64,000 nt of DNA from a virus, in the IMG/VR virus record IMGVR_UViG_3300030104_004245, positions 1 to 64,000 of that record; one strand, written 5' to 3'. Made by a program: the position numbers and the translations under genes. The notes beneath the pieces were generated by a model. The model saw only the letters and a program-made list of their open reading frames with translations, had not been told where the DNA came from and searched no databases. Positions 53,457-61,429 of the stretch are shown here, piece after piece. Each line of letters starts with the position of its first letter. Positions within the stretch are counted from its first letter, which is position 1.

Positions 53457-53787
53457 AGATCACAATATATCAAAAATAGAAATAGATTATAGTGGTGGTG
53501 GTGATGACGGATGTTTAGATGCAGTTAGATATGAAGACATTAATGGTAATAATATTGATGTTAAATTAGATGGTGAAGTAGAAGCAGAATGGGATGACTT
53601 ACTATATAATATGTTAAGTGAAAACATAGAGTGGGATTGGATTAACAATGATGGAGGATACGGTCAAATGACAATTGATTGTACAAAAACTCCATGGAAA
53701 GTTAATATTAATCACACACAACGTGTTTGTGAAGATCATTATTATGATTGTGATTTTGATACTGAAGATAAACAACATTTCTTTTAA
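53413..53787 (+). CDS. DUF6878-like protein
   Basis: The 124-residue protein contains IDYSGGGDDGCLDAVRY and WDWINNDGGYGQMTIDCTK, the pattern I remember as DUF6878, with an acidic end. No function is known to me. It overlaps the RusA gene by 44 bases and abuts a DUF6915-like gene. Confidence 0.6.
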   Translation: METKLKRNLAVQVIKDHNISKIEIDYSGGGDDGCLDAVRYEDINGNNIDVKLDGEVEAEWDDLLYNMLSENIEWDWINNDGGYGQMTIDCTKTPWKVNINHTQRVCEDHYYDCDFDTEDKQHFF

Positions 53788-54134
53788 TGGCACACCCAAA
53801 TATTCATGCCAAATCTTCTGTAAAGAAGTTTGGTGGGTGTCCTGATGATTACATACATATACATAACTGGTTAGATGCAACAAAAAGTTGGGTGGGCAAT
53901 CACTTACACAGAATGTTTCGTCATCACAGTGAAGGTATATTTGAATGTGAAAGAAAATTTGGGCCAGTATTTAAAAATTCAGATGGTAAACCTGTTTATA
54001 CAAGATATGTTGCAGAGCAGCATGTAAGAGAGGATTGTAATAACTACATTCCCTCTGCAAAAGAATGGTTGGACAATATACACAAGGAAAAACTACCCTT
54101 GTGGATGATTAAAACAATGAAAATCAATGATTAG
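53787..54134 (+). CDS. DUF6915-like protein
   Basis: The 115-residue protein has HPNIHAKSSVKKFGG, DYIHIHNWLDATKSW, RMFRHHSEGIFECERKFGP and EQHVREDCNNYIPSAKEWLD, which match my memory of DUF6915. Many conserved His and Asp residues suggest a metal site. Paired here with DUF6878. Confidence 0.65.
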   Translation: MAHPNIHAKSSVKKFGGCPDDYIHIHNWLDATKSWVGNHLHRMFRHHSEGIFECERKFGPVFKNSDGKPVYTRYVAEQHVREDCNNYIPSAKEWLDNIHKEKLPLWMIKTMKIND

Positions 54135-54549
54135 TTTAAAAGAATATAAAAAATTAAGAGAACTCCTCCACGGATCTGATGAAGATTATAACGTAGGCTG
54201 TGAGAATATAAAAAACATGAAAGAAGTAACATCTATTACAAAAATGCTATTTGCTAAATCTTTAATGTTTGGTAAAAGGCAAGACTTTTGTGAAAAGTTT
54301 AAAATAGACTACCATAGTGTTAAAGAATGGAATGATATGTTTAAAGATCTTAATGATACTTTAGGTATAAGAATTGAACAAGAAATTATAGAGTTTGAAG
54401 TACACAAACAGATGCTTCCTGTCTTTACAAGTACTTGGAAGTTTATTAAAAATGTTAAAATTGAACTTGATTGGGATCATCAGAAACCAATTGAACCAGT
54501 TAGTAAAGAAGAACAACGTGAAATAGACAATATAGCAAATAATTTATAA
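54127..54549 (+). CDS. Unknown protein before the vWA/MoxR cassette (140 aa)
   Basis: A helical protein (KLRELLHGSDEDYNVGCENI; KMLFAKSLMFGKRQDFCEKF) with an acidic C-terminus. No motif is recognised. It is coupled at both ends (overlap of eight bases and shared base with the vWA gene), which ties it to the cassette. Confidence 0.6.
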   Translation: MISLKEYKKLRELLHGSDEDYNVGCENIKNMKEVTSITKMLFAKSLMFGKRQDFCEKFKIDYHSVKEWNDMFKDLNDTLGIRIEQEIIEFEVHKQMLPVFTSTWKFIKNVKIELDWDHQKPIEPVSKEEQREIDNIANNL

Positions 54550-55715
54550 TGGATATACAAGATAAACTAGCAAGAGCTTGTAAGTCACTAATATTAAGAG
54601 AGCCCTTTTATGGGCTCTTTTTAATTGGACTTAACAAGAAAATAAGAAAAGACGTCCCAACAGCGGGTGTCAGTAAAAATGGTATAGGTATACAATTATC
54701 TATTAACCCGGATTTCTTTATGGGAATACCAGATGAGCACCAGATAGGTCTACTTAAACATGAACTACTGCACGTTTCATTTGGGCATCTTATGATGAGA
54801 GACTCTTATCCTAACAAGAAGTTGTTTAATATTGCTGCAGATCTTGAGATCAATCAGTATATAAGTACAAGCATGCTTCCTGAAGGTGGATTAACTTTAG
54901 ATAGTTTTCCTGAGTTAAAATTACCAAAGAAAGCCGGTACTAAAAAGTATTATGATTTATTAGAACAAGAATGCAAGGATAATCCTTGTCAGTCACTAGA
55001 ATCTATACTTGATCAAATGGATGGTGACAGTCAATATGATCATAAAACATGGGAAGAGTTTGAAGATCTTACAGAAGCAGAGAAGAAGTTAGTTGAAAGA
55101 CAAATTGAGCATCAACTAAAAGAAACTGCAGAACAAACTGAAAAAAGAAGAGGAAATATTCCAGGTGAATTAGCTGAATTAATTAGTAAGCTAAGAACCG
55201 TGCTCCCTCCATCATTTGATTGGAAGGGCTATTTAAAAAGATTTGTGGGTAACTCCGTGTTTACTTTCACAAAGAAGTTGAGAAGAAAATTCAACAAAAG
55301 GTATACAGATAATCCAGGTCTAAAGATAAAACACAAAAATCATATATTGATTGGTGTTGATACTTCAGCATCTGTTAACACGAAGGAACTAGAACATTTT
55401 ATGAGTGAAATGGTTCATGTTCAGAAAACGGGACATCAAATAACTGTAGCACAATGTGACACAGGTATAAGTGATATATCCCCTTTTAATAGTAAACAGG
55501 ATTGGCAAATAAAAGGTAGAGGAGGTACAGACTTCCAGCCGGTTATTGACCACTTCAATGAGATGAGAGGTAGATATACTGCCCTTATATATTTAACAGA
55601 TGGTGAAGCACCAGCTCCAGAGAACTGCCCAAAGAACACATTATGGGTTCTTAGTGCAGATTCTAATTGGACTGATCATTTACCAGGAAAAACAATTCAA
55701 TTAAACACACATTAA
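54549..55715 (+). CDS. vWA-type putative metallopeptidase (DUF2201-like)
   Basis: Residues 71-75 are HELLH followed by H80, a zinc metallopeptidase-type motif. Near residues 265-275 ILIGVDTSASV begins a vWA domain with DTSAS, and GGTDFQP near 324 fits a later vWA motif. This layout matches the DUF2201 family often paired with MoxR ATPases. A protease or chaperone role is possible, with no known target. One base separates it from the MoxR-type gene. Confidence 0.8.
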   Translation: MDIQDKLARACKSLILREPFYGLFLIGLNKKIRKDVPTAGVSKNGIGIQLSINPDFFMGIPDEHQIGLLKHELLHVSFGHLMMRDSYPNKKLFNIAADLEINQYISTSMLPEGGLTLDSFPELKLPKKAGTKKYYDLLEQECKDNPCQSLESILDQMDGDSQYDHKTWEEFEDLTEAEKKLVERQIEHQLKETAEQTEKRRGNIPGELAELISKLRTVLPPSFDWKGYLKRFVGNSVFTFTKKLRRKFNKRYTDNPGLKIKHKNHILIGVDTSASVNTKELEHFMSEMVHVQKTGHQITVAQCDTGISDISPFNSKQDWQIKGRGGTDFQPVIDHFNEMRGRYTALIYLTDGEAPAPENCPKNTLWVLSADSNWTDHLPGKTIQLNTH

Positions 55716-55716
55716 A

Positions 55717-56979
55717 ATGGCACAAGTAAATTTAAATATAGATGAACTAAACGGTTTTGTAAACCATATAATAAAGAATAATAGATTTATTCAAGAACAA
55801 GGAAAAAATCCAGTTGCTGTAGAAGTAGTTGGTGAATCAGGTATAGGTAAAACTTCAGCTGTACTACAATTAGCTAAAGATAATGATTTAGATTTTGTTA
55901 AACTTAATTTAGCTCAGATAGAGGAATTAGGTGATTTAGTAGGTTTTCCTGTAAGACAATTTCAAATGTTTACTGAAAAACAAGTTACAAAGAAGATTGA
56001 TGATCTTAATTATACAGTAGCTCAAAGAGCTGCAGCATCTGCACAAGTTGCAAATGCTTCTATGACTAAGAAAGTTGGACAATGGGTTGATGAACTAGCA
56101 GTTGAAGAGTATCTTAGAAAAGGATGGAAGATGACCGGTAAGAATAGAATGTCTTATTGTGCACCAGAATGGATTGCAGACAAAAAGAAAGGAGGTATAC
56201 TTCTTCTTGATGACTGGAACCGTGCTGATGTTAGATTTATTCAAGCAGTAATGGAGCTGGTTGACAGACAACAGTATATTTCTTGGACATTACCTGAAGA
56301 TTGGCACATAATTTTAACTTCAAATCCAGATAACGGTGATTATATGGTTAACAGTGTGGATTCTGCACAAAAAACTAGATATATCACTGCTAATCTAAAG
56401 TTTGATGTAAACGTATGGGCAAGATGGGCTGAAGAGCAGCATATTGACACTCGTTGTATTAACTTCTTATTACTTCATCCTGAATTAGTTAACAAAGAAA
56501 CAAATGCAAGGGCTATAACAGCATTCTTCAATTCTATTTCAAGTTTTGAAAAATTTGAAGATGACCTGAGCATGATCCAAATGATTGGTGAAGGTTCAGT
56601 TGGGGACACGTTTGCTTCTATGTTTACTACGTTTATTAACAACAAGCTGGACAAGCTGGTCACGCCTAAAGATATGTTGACACATGAAAACCAAGATTGG
56701 GTTATTGGAGAACTAAATAGTGTTCTAGGAAAAGGTGACACATATAGAGCAGATATTGCATCTACTCTTGCAACAAGGTTGGCTAACTATTCAGTTGTTT
56801 ATGCTAATGAAAATACTGTAACACCAAAGATAAATGAAAGATTAATAGCATTATGCACAAAAGATGTATTTGCTAATGATCTAAAATATCTTATTGTTAG
56901 AACTATTTTCAACGGTAATAAAACTAAGTTTAACAAAATGATGATGAATCCAGAAATCATCAAGATGACAATGAAATAA
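55717..56979 (+). CDS. MoxR-family AAA+ ATPase
   Basis: Walker A GESGIGKT lies at residues 39-46, Walker B GGILLLDDWNRAD near 158-170 and sensor 1 ILTSNPDNGDYMV near 205. MoxR ATPases remodel proteins together with vWA-domain partners, and the partner gene is directly upstream. The downstream unknown genes may be substrates or additional subunits. Confidence 0.85.
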   Translation: MAQVNLNIDELNGFVNHIIKNNRFIQEQGKNPVAVEVVGESGIGKTSAVLQLAKDNDLDFVKLNLAQIEELGDLVGFPVRQFQMFTEKQVTKKIDDLNYTVAQRAAASAQVANASMTKKVGQWVDELAVEEYLRKGWKMTGKNRMSYCAPEWIADKKKGGILLLDDWNRADVRFIQAVMELVDRQQYISWTLPEDWHIILTSNPDNGDYMVNSVDSAQKTRYITANLKFDVNVWARWAEEQHIDTRCINFLLLHPELVNKETNARAITAFFNSISSFEKFEDDLSMIQMIGEGSVGDTFASMFTTFINNKLDKLVTPKDMLTHENQDWVIGELNSVLGKGDTYRADIASTLATRLANYSVVYANENTVTPKINERLIALCTKDVFANDLKYLIVRTIFNGNKTKFNKMMMNPEIIKMTMK

Positions 56980-56980
56980 G

Positions 56981-58039
56981 ATGAGTAAAGTTTATAATTG
57001 TACTTTGGGTGCTATTAAAGAGCAGTTAGAAGACTTTGGTTTAGATGGGCAGCCTGTATATCAGGTTGCTCTATCTAGACAAAGTTGGGATATGGGTCAA
57101 GCCATATTCTCTGATCTAAATAACACTTATAAAGTATTTCAGAGATATTTTAATGATGAGATAGATGTAGTAGATCTAACTCAATATAAAAAAGCTTTTG
57201 TGTTTCCAGGATGCCCGGTATCACTACCTAGGTTAAAGGAAGCATTAAGAGAGCACAAAATCACTGTAACAAATGATTTTAGTAAAGCTGATTTCTTTGT
57301 AACCCATAACGAATGGAGTAAATACCATAGTGATGGTGAGTCAATTAGAACTAACACCATGATGTTTAAAGCTATGAACTATGAAGCTATGGATATTAGT
57401 GCAAGTGAGAACTTAGCTCTTAAAAATGAAGAGCCAAATGTTGATCCTGCTATTCAAATTGTATTTGATGATAAGATGGCAGAGACATATAGTAGAAATA
57501 GTTTAGATTATGAAGCTGATTTGTATGAAAAATGGGTATTTACACCATTAGCTATACAAATTGCATATCGTATTAGACATGAACAAATACCGGTTATATA
57601 TGCTGAAACATGTTTAAATGAGTCAGCAAATAAAACAGTTCTTGATGAACAACTATTAGATGATGTTATTAGAATGATTCAACATGGTAGTGAAGAAGAA
57701 AGAGAAATGGTTAAAAAAATTGTACCAGCTATTGACTATAGAAAGAAAAAACATCTTCTATGGAAACTAGCAAAAGAGACAAGTGGTTATATGTATAGGT
57801 TTAATAGAGATAAAGATTTAAATTATTGGGCAGATAAAGCTCGGTTTCATACATATGGACGCCATAATGCTGAGGACATGATTAAACAGTTAGAGGAAGA
57901 AGAATGTCTTGATGCAGAATCATTTAGATATCTTGAACCTATTGTTCGTAAAGAGATTAGTATTAATAATAGAGAACTATATACCTTTAAAGTGCAAGTT
58001 AAAGAGGAGTATAGAAAATATTTAAAAATTAAAAAATGA
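56981..58039 (+). CDS. Unknown cassette protein A (352 aa), paralog of the next gene
   Basis: The 352-residue protein contains KKAFVFPGCPVSLPRLKEAL followed by VTNDFSKADFFVTHNEW (residues about 68-110). This segment parallels one in the next gene and looks like a small alpha/beta fold with a possible BRCT-like feel. The rest is helical (LLDDVIRMIQHGSEEEREMV). It lies one base after the MoxR-type gene and overlaps the next by four. Confidence 0.6.
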   Translation: MSKVYNCTLGAIKEQLEDFGLDGQPVYQVALSRQSWDMGQAIFSDLNNTYKVFQRYFNDEIDVVDLTQYKKAFVFPGCPVSLPRLKEALREHKITVTNDFSKADFFVTHNEWSKYHSDGESIRTNTMMFKAMNYEAMDISASENLALKNEEPNVDPAIQIVFDDKMAETYSRNSLDYEADLYEKWVFTPLAIQIAYRIRHEQIPVIYAETCLNESANKTVLDEQLLDDVIRMIQHGSEEEREMVKKIVPAIDYRKKKHLLWKLAKETSGYMYRFNRDKDLNYWADKARFHTYGRHNAEDMIKQLEEEECLDAESFRYLEPIVRKEISINNRELYTFKVQVKEEYRKYLKIKK

Positions 58040-59304
58040 CAGATTTAAAACAAATATGGTTAATTAGTATTGACCCAAGTAAAGTAGATAAAGTAAGTAA
58101 CGCTTTGGTAATGCAAAATGGTAGTGTTAAAGTAAAACAATTGGGTCATTATATAGAATCAGGTGATAATAGTGGTAGGTATAGAAATAAAACTAATAAC
58201 ACAAAGATTAAAGAAATAATGGATGATATTCCTACTATTACATCTGATGATCTTAAAAATGCCACGGCACTATTTAGATTTCCTAGACTTAGTTTATCAA
58301 GAGATAAGGTAAAAATACTACAAGAAAAGTTTGATCTTAAGTTGAAAAGAGATTTTCACCAGGCAGACTATGGTATTGTATCTGAAAAGTATTTTGATGG
58401 ATTATTTGTTACTAGATGGTTAGCATCAGCAGATCCTGCAGATGTACTTTCTTGGGCACAAGTTTATCAAGATTGTTTTGAAGAGGATCTTTTTGATGAA
58501 ATTGTAAATGAATTAAATAAGATACCTGCAGATGCTCATGTTGTATATGAATCAGAATGGTTTAGTTCATATTACCACGAGGGTGCTAGTAATCTTGATA
58601 GATATTCTAAGATGTCAGAAAAAGTAAGAAATGTAGGAGGTAGTAGTAAGTATCATTATTACATTGAATCATTAGATCAATGGAATGATATACAAGCTAA
58701 TTTACCTAAACTTGTTTGGGATAGTAATATTAATGAACTTGCTACAGAAGACTCTGAAGTATTAACAGAAGAAATGTATATACAACTTAAAACTATGCTT
58801 GGTTGGGAAAAGACCGAAAGTGGTTGTGGTTGGCAAGGTACTAGAGACAAAGAGAATATGAATCTAGCTTTGAGCATTATTGCTAATTGTAATATTCAAA
58901 AGTCTCATACATATTTAGCACTATTATTTTCATTCTTAAGTGACTCTATGAAAGATTCATCTGTTTGGAATACTGTTAACTTTAAGTCCGTAAGGAAGAA
59001 GTTTGAAAAGTATATACAAATGAATGGTTGGAACTGGTGTCATAATTATAATTATTTAATTGAATATTTAGTTAAAGATAATGCATTAACTAAAATTGCT
59101 TGGAAAGAAGTTGCTCAAAAAATGTATGATGATGTATTGTCATCTCAAATGGGTGTTGATAGTAAAAATGTATTTAGTATCAGTCCTGAGAGTATCCAAT
59201 TAAAACCGGAACTTAAAAAAAGAGTAATGCCAAGTCAAGAAGATCTACAATATATGGAAGATCTTGTTGATATGCACACTGAATCACATGATTATGCAAG
59301 ATAA
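58036..59304 (+). CDS. Unknown cassette protein B (422 aa), paralog of the previous gene
   Basis: Residues about 75-115 read ATALFRFPRLSLSRDKVKIL then KRDFHQADYGIVSEKYF, matching the pattern of protein A (FxFPxxxLxRxK, then DF.xAD). The C-terminal half is unrelated and helical (LVDMHTESHDYA end). It overlaps the exonuclease frame downstream. The two genes likely arose by duplication within the cassette. Confidence 0.6.
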   Translation: MTDLKQIWLISIDPSKVDKVSNALVMQNGSVKVKQLGHYIESGDNSGRYRNKTNNTKIKEIMDDIPTITSDDLKNATALFRFPRLSLSRDKVKILQEKFDLKLKRDFHQADYGIVSEKYFDGLFVTRWLASADPADVLSWAQVYQDCFEEDLFDEIVNELNKIPADAHVVYESEWFSSYYHEGASNLDRYSKMSEKVRNVGGSSKYHYYIESLDQWNDIQANLPKLVWDSNINELATEDSEVLTEEMYIQLKTMLGWEKTESGCGWQGTRDKENMNLALSIIANCNIQKSHTYLALLFSFLSDSMKDSSVWNTVNFKSVRKKFEKYIQMNGWNWCHNYNYLIEYLVKDNALTKIAWKEVAQKMYDDVLSSQMGVDSKNVFSISPESIQLKPELKKRVMPSQEDLQYMEDLVDMHTESHDYAR

Positions 59305-60286
59305 AATTAAAGAAGGCTTGTTTTACAAGGAAGAGTTTAACTTCAGTTACTCTTCCTTAAACAGGTTATTATTTTCACCAAAACTTTTTTATAAAGATTA
59401 TATCCTTAAAGAAAGGGAAACCAAAATGGAAAAACATCTAATAGAAGGTAGGTTAATACACCTGCTACTATTAGAACCAAATAGGTTTGAAGAAGAATTT
59501 GTTATGTCACCATTAAAAATGCCAACAGATTCAGTCAAAAAAGTATTAAGAAATGTCAGCAGTAAAATTGTTGACCCAAATAATTATATGAAGTTAAAAG
59601 ATTTAGATGTTCAGATACTAGAAGCTTTAAAAGAAGAGAACTTGTATCAATCATTTAAGGAAGACCAAAAAAGATTAGATAAAATAATAACAGAAGAGAG
59701 TGAAGCGTATTTTAAATTCTTACAAACAACAGGTAAAACTATAATTGATGCAGATACATTTGCACGTTGTATGGATCGTGTTGTTATAATCCGGGCTAAT
59801 AATGAAGTAAATAACTTATTGATGGAAGAAGGCACTGATTGGGATTTAGATCATATTCAAGTATACAATGAAAAGAAATTAGAGTGTAAATTAAATAACT
59901 ATAAATTTGGATTAAAAGGTATAATAGATAAATATATAATAGATGATGAAGAAAAGACAATAACCATTGTAGATCTTAAAACAACAGCAAAACCATTAGA
60001 AAATTTTGCTGAAACAGTAGATTTTTACAATTATTGGTTACAAGCGGCTGTATATTCACTACTTGTCATGAAAAATGTTGATGAAAATCAACAAGATTAC
60101 AAAATTATTTTTAAATTTGTTGTGATAGACAAGTATGACCAGGTCTACGTCTTTCCTGTATCGGAAGAAACCTTACTAAAATGGACAAACGGATTAAGAG
60201 AAGCATTAACTGAAGCAAATTATCATTACAGTGAAAGAAAATATGAACTGCCATATGTATTTGCTAACGGTAATGTAACCTTATGA
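59294..60286 (+). CDS. RecE/RecB-type PD-(D/E)XK exonuclease
   Basis: A longer frame begins at 59264, but the ATG at 59294 is preferred since it leaves a small overlap with the preceding stop. The N-terminus has SYSSLNRLLFSPKLFYKDYI and EGRLIHLLLLEP, typical of DUF3799/RecE-type nucleases, and the active site LKGIIDKYIID then ITIVDLKTT lies around residues 205-230. With the Sak4-like annealase it would form a recombination pair. Confidence 0.75.
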   Translation: MQDKIKEGLFYKEEFNFSYSSLNRLLFSPKLFYKDYILKERETKMEKHLIEGRLIHLLLLEPNRFEEEFVMSPLKMPTDSVKKVLRNVSSKIVDPNNYMKLKDLDVQILEALKEENLYQSFKEDQKRLDKIITEESEAYFKFLQTTGKTIIDADTFARCMDRVVIIRANNEVNNLLMEEGTDWDLDHIQVYNEKKLECKLNNYKFGLKGIIDKYIIDDEEKTITIVDLKTTAKPLENFAETVDFYNYWLQAAVYSLLVMKNVDENQQDYKIIFKFVVIDKYDQVYVFPVSEETLLKWTNGLREALTEANYHYSERKYELPYVFANGNVTL

Positions 60287-60843
60287 AAAAAATTTATGCA
60301 GATTATTTCCAAAAGAGCAAAGTATTCTTATACCCTTTGATAGGAATAAAAAAGGGTGTAAGATTCGTGCCTATAGAAACATATATAGAGTGGGATCAAT
60401 TAAACAATCCTAATACTTTGTATTGTTTATACATGGTTCCTAAAAAAGAACAAGACAAAAAAGTATTTCAAGTATTTATTGAAATGCATGTAAAAAATAG
60501 AGAATTTTTTGATCAATATTTTTATTTAAATAATGATAAATATATTCTTTGTAGTTTTAATTTAAGTTTATTCAAAAAAGATTTAAAAAAATTTAGAAAT
60601 GGAAAGTATTCAGAATTTTCAGAATACACCAAAAATATTATTATTAAATTTTTTGGAAATAAAGGAACAATTTCTGAATATATTGAAAGTTATTTATATC
60701 CTGAATATTATCATGAAACATATTCTAAAATATTAAACATTGATGTAAGTGTTTTAAAAGAAGTAAATGAATTGTGTGATATACCAGATATAGCTAGAGA
60801 AACTTTTATAAAAGAATCAATTGAAATTAAATTATTTAAATAA
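60283..60843 (+). CDS. Unknown protein (186 aa)
   Basis: A basic, Phe/Tyr-rich protein (KIYADYFQKSKVFLYPLIGI) overlapping the exonuclease by four bases. A helical segment FFGNKGTISEYIESYLYPEY lies in the middle. No function is recognised. Confidence 0.6.
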   Translation: MKKIYADYFQKSKVFLYPLIGIKKGVRFVPIETYIEWDQLNNPNTLYCLYMVPKKEQDKKVFQVFIEMHVKNREFFDQYFYLNNDKYILCSFNLSLFKKDLKKFRNGKYSEFSEYTKNIIIKFFGNKGTISEYIESYLYPEYYHETYSKILNIDVSVLKEVNELCDIPDIARETFIKESIEIKLFK

Positions 60844-60849
60844 ATATTA

Positions 60850-60857
60850 TATATTTG
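60850..60857 (+). promoter_or_regulatory. Putative -7 element TATATTTG
   Basis: TATATTTG matches TAnnTTTG 23 bases before the ATG at 60880. A TTG occurs at 60821, but the spacing is 26 bases, longer than usual. Confidence 0.45.
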
Positions 60858-60879
60858 TGTTTTTAAAATATTATTAATT

Positions 60880-61317
60880 ATGAGTATAGGAAAAAATATG
60901 ATTATTGTAAATGCTCCAGATTTTCAGAGCATGGAAAAATCTTTTAAGTTAGTCCCTATAACAATGGACTGCCCTTATGTTGAATGTTTATTTTCAGCAA
61001 AAGATAAAGTTTTAGCTGTTATAAGTAAGACTATGAAACAAACTTATCACATGGTCCCTAAGTTAGATGACAATGGAGATCAAGTACCTGTTAAAGGTAA
61101 AAGGCCTGGAAACAAGCCACCATACAAAGAAGAGAGGAGATTAGTAGATACATTTTCAGAATTCTACTTAATGACTCCTGAAGAAATTAATGGATTTATT
61201 GAATCATTTGCAGTTAATGCAAAAGAATTTGATTATAAGTCTTTTACACAACCAAAAGAAGACAAAGAAAAAATCATTCAAATGAAAAAACCTGATTTAG
61301 TAACTAAACCAGAATAA
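60880..61317 (+). CDS. Unknown protein before the polymerase (145 aa)
   Basis: A beta-rich protein (NAPDFQSMEKSFKLVPIT, CLFSAKDKVLAVISKTMKQT) with a helical acidic C-terminus. No family is recognised. It has its own promoter-like site and a terminator after it, so it is a separate unit. Confidence 0.6.
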   Translation: MSIGKNMIIVNAPDFQSMEKSFKLVPITMDCPYVECLFSAKDKVLAVISKTMKQTYHMVPKLDDNGDQVPVKGKRPGNKPPYKEERRLVDTFSEFYLMTPEEINGFIESFAVNAKEFDYKSFTQPKEDKEKIIQMKKPDLVTKPE

Positions 61318-61380
61318 GTTTGGTCAACTATAATGACTTTGTTTTGAGTGGGCCTTAGATCAGCCTTAATGATCTTTTCT

Positions 61381-61417
61381 AAGGGAGCTGGTTTGTGTGA
61401 CAGCTCCCTTTTTTTTT
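61381..61417 (+). terminator. Intrinsic terminator between gene and DNA polymerase
   Basis: AAGGGAGCTG and CAGCTCCCTT form a perfect 10-base stem with a 10-base loop followed by nine Ts. It stands 13 bases before the polymerase ATG at 61430, so an attenuator role is possible. Confidence 0.9.
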
Positions 61418-61429
61418 AAATTAAATTAT

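Noticed and set aside
61397-61429. GTG start for the DNA polymerase
   Set aside because: The GTG lies inside a perfect terminator stem; the ATG at 61430 gives the conserved MNHWVMDYET start.
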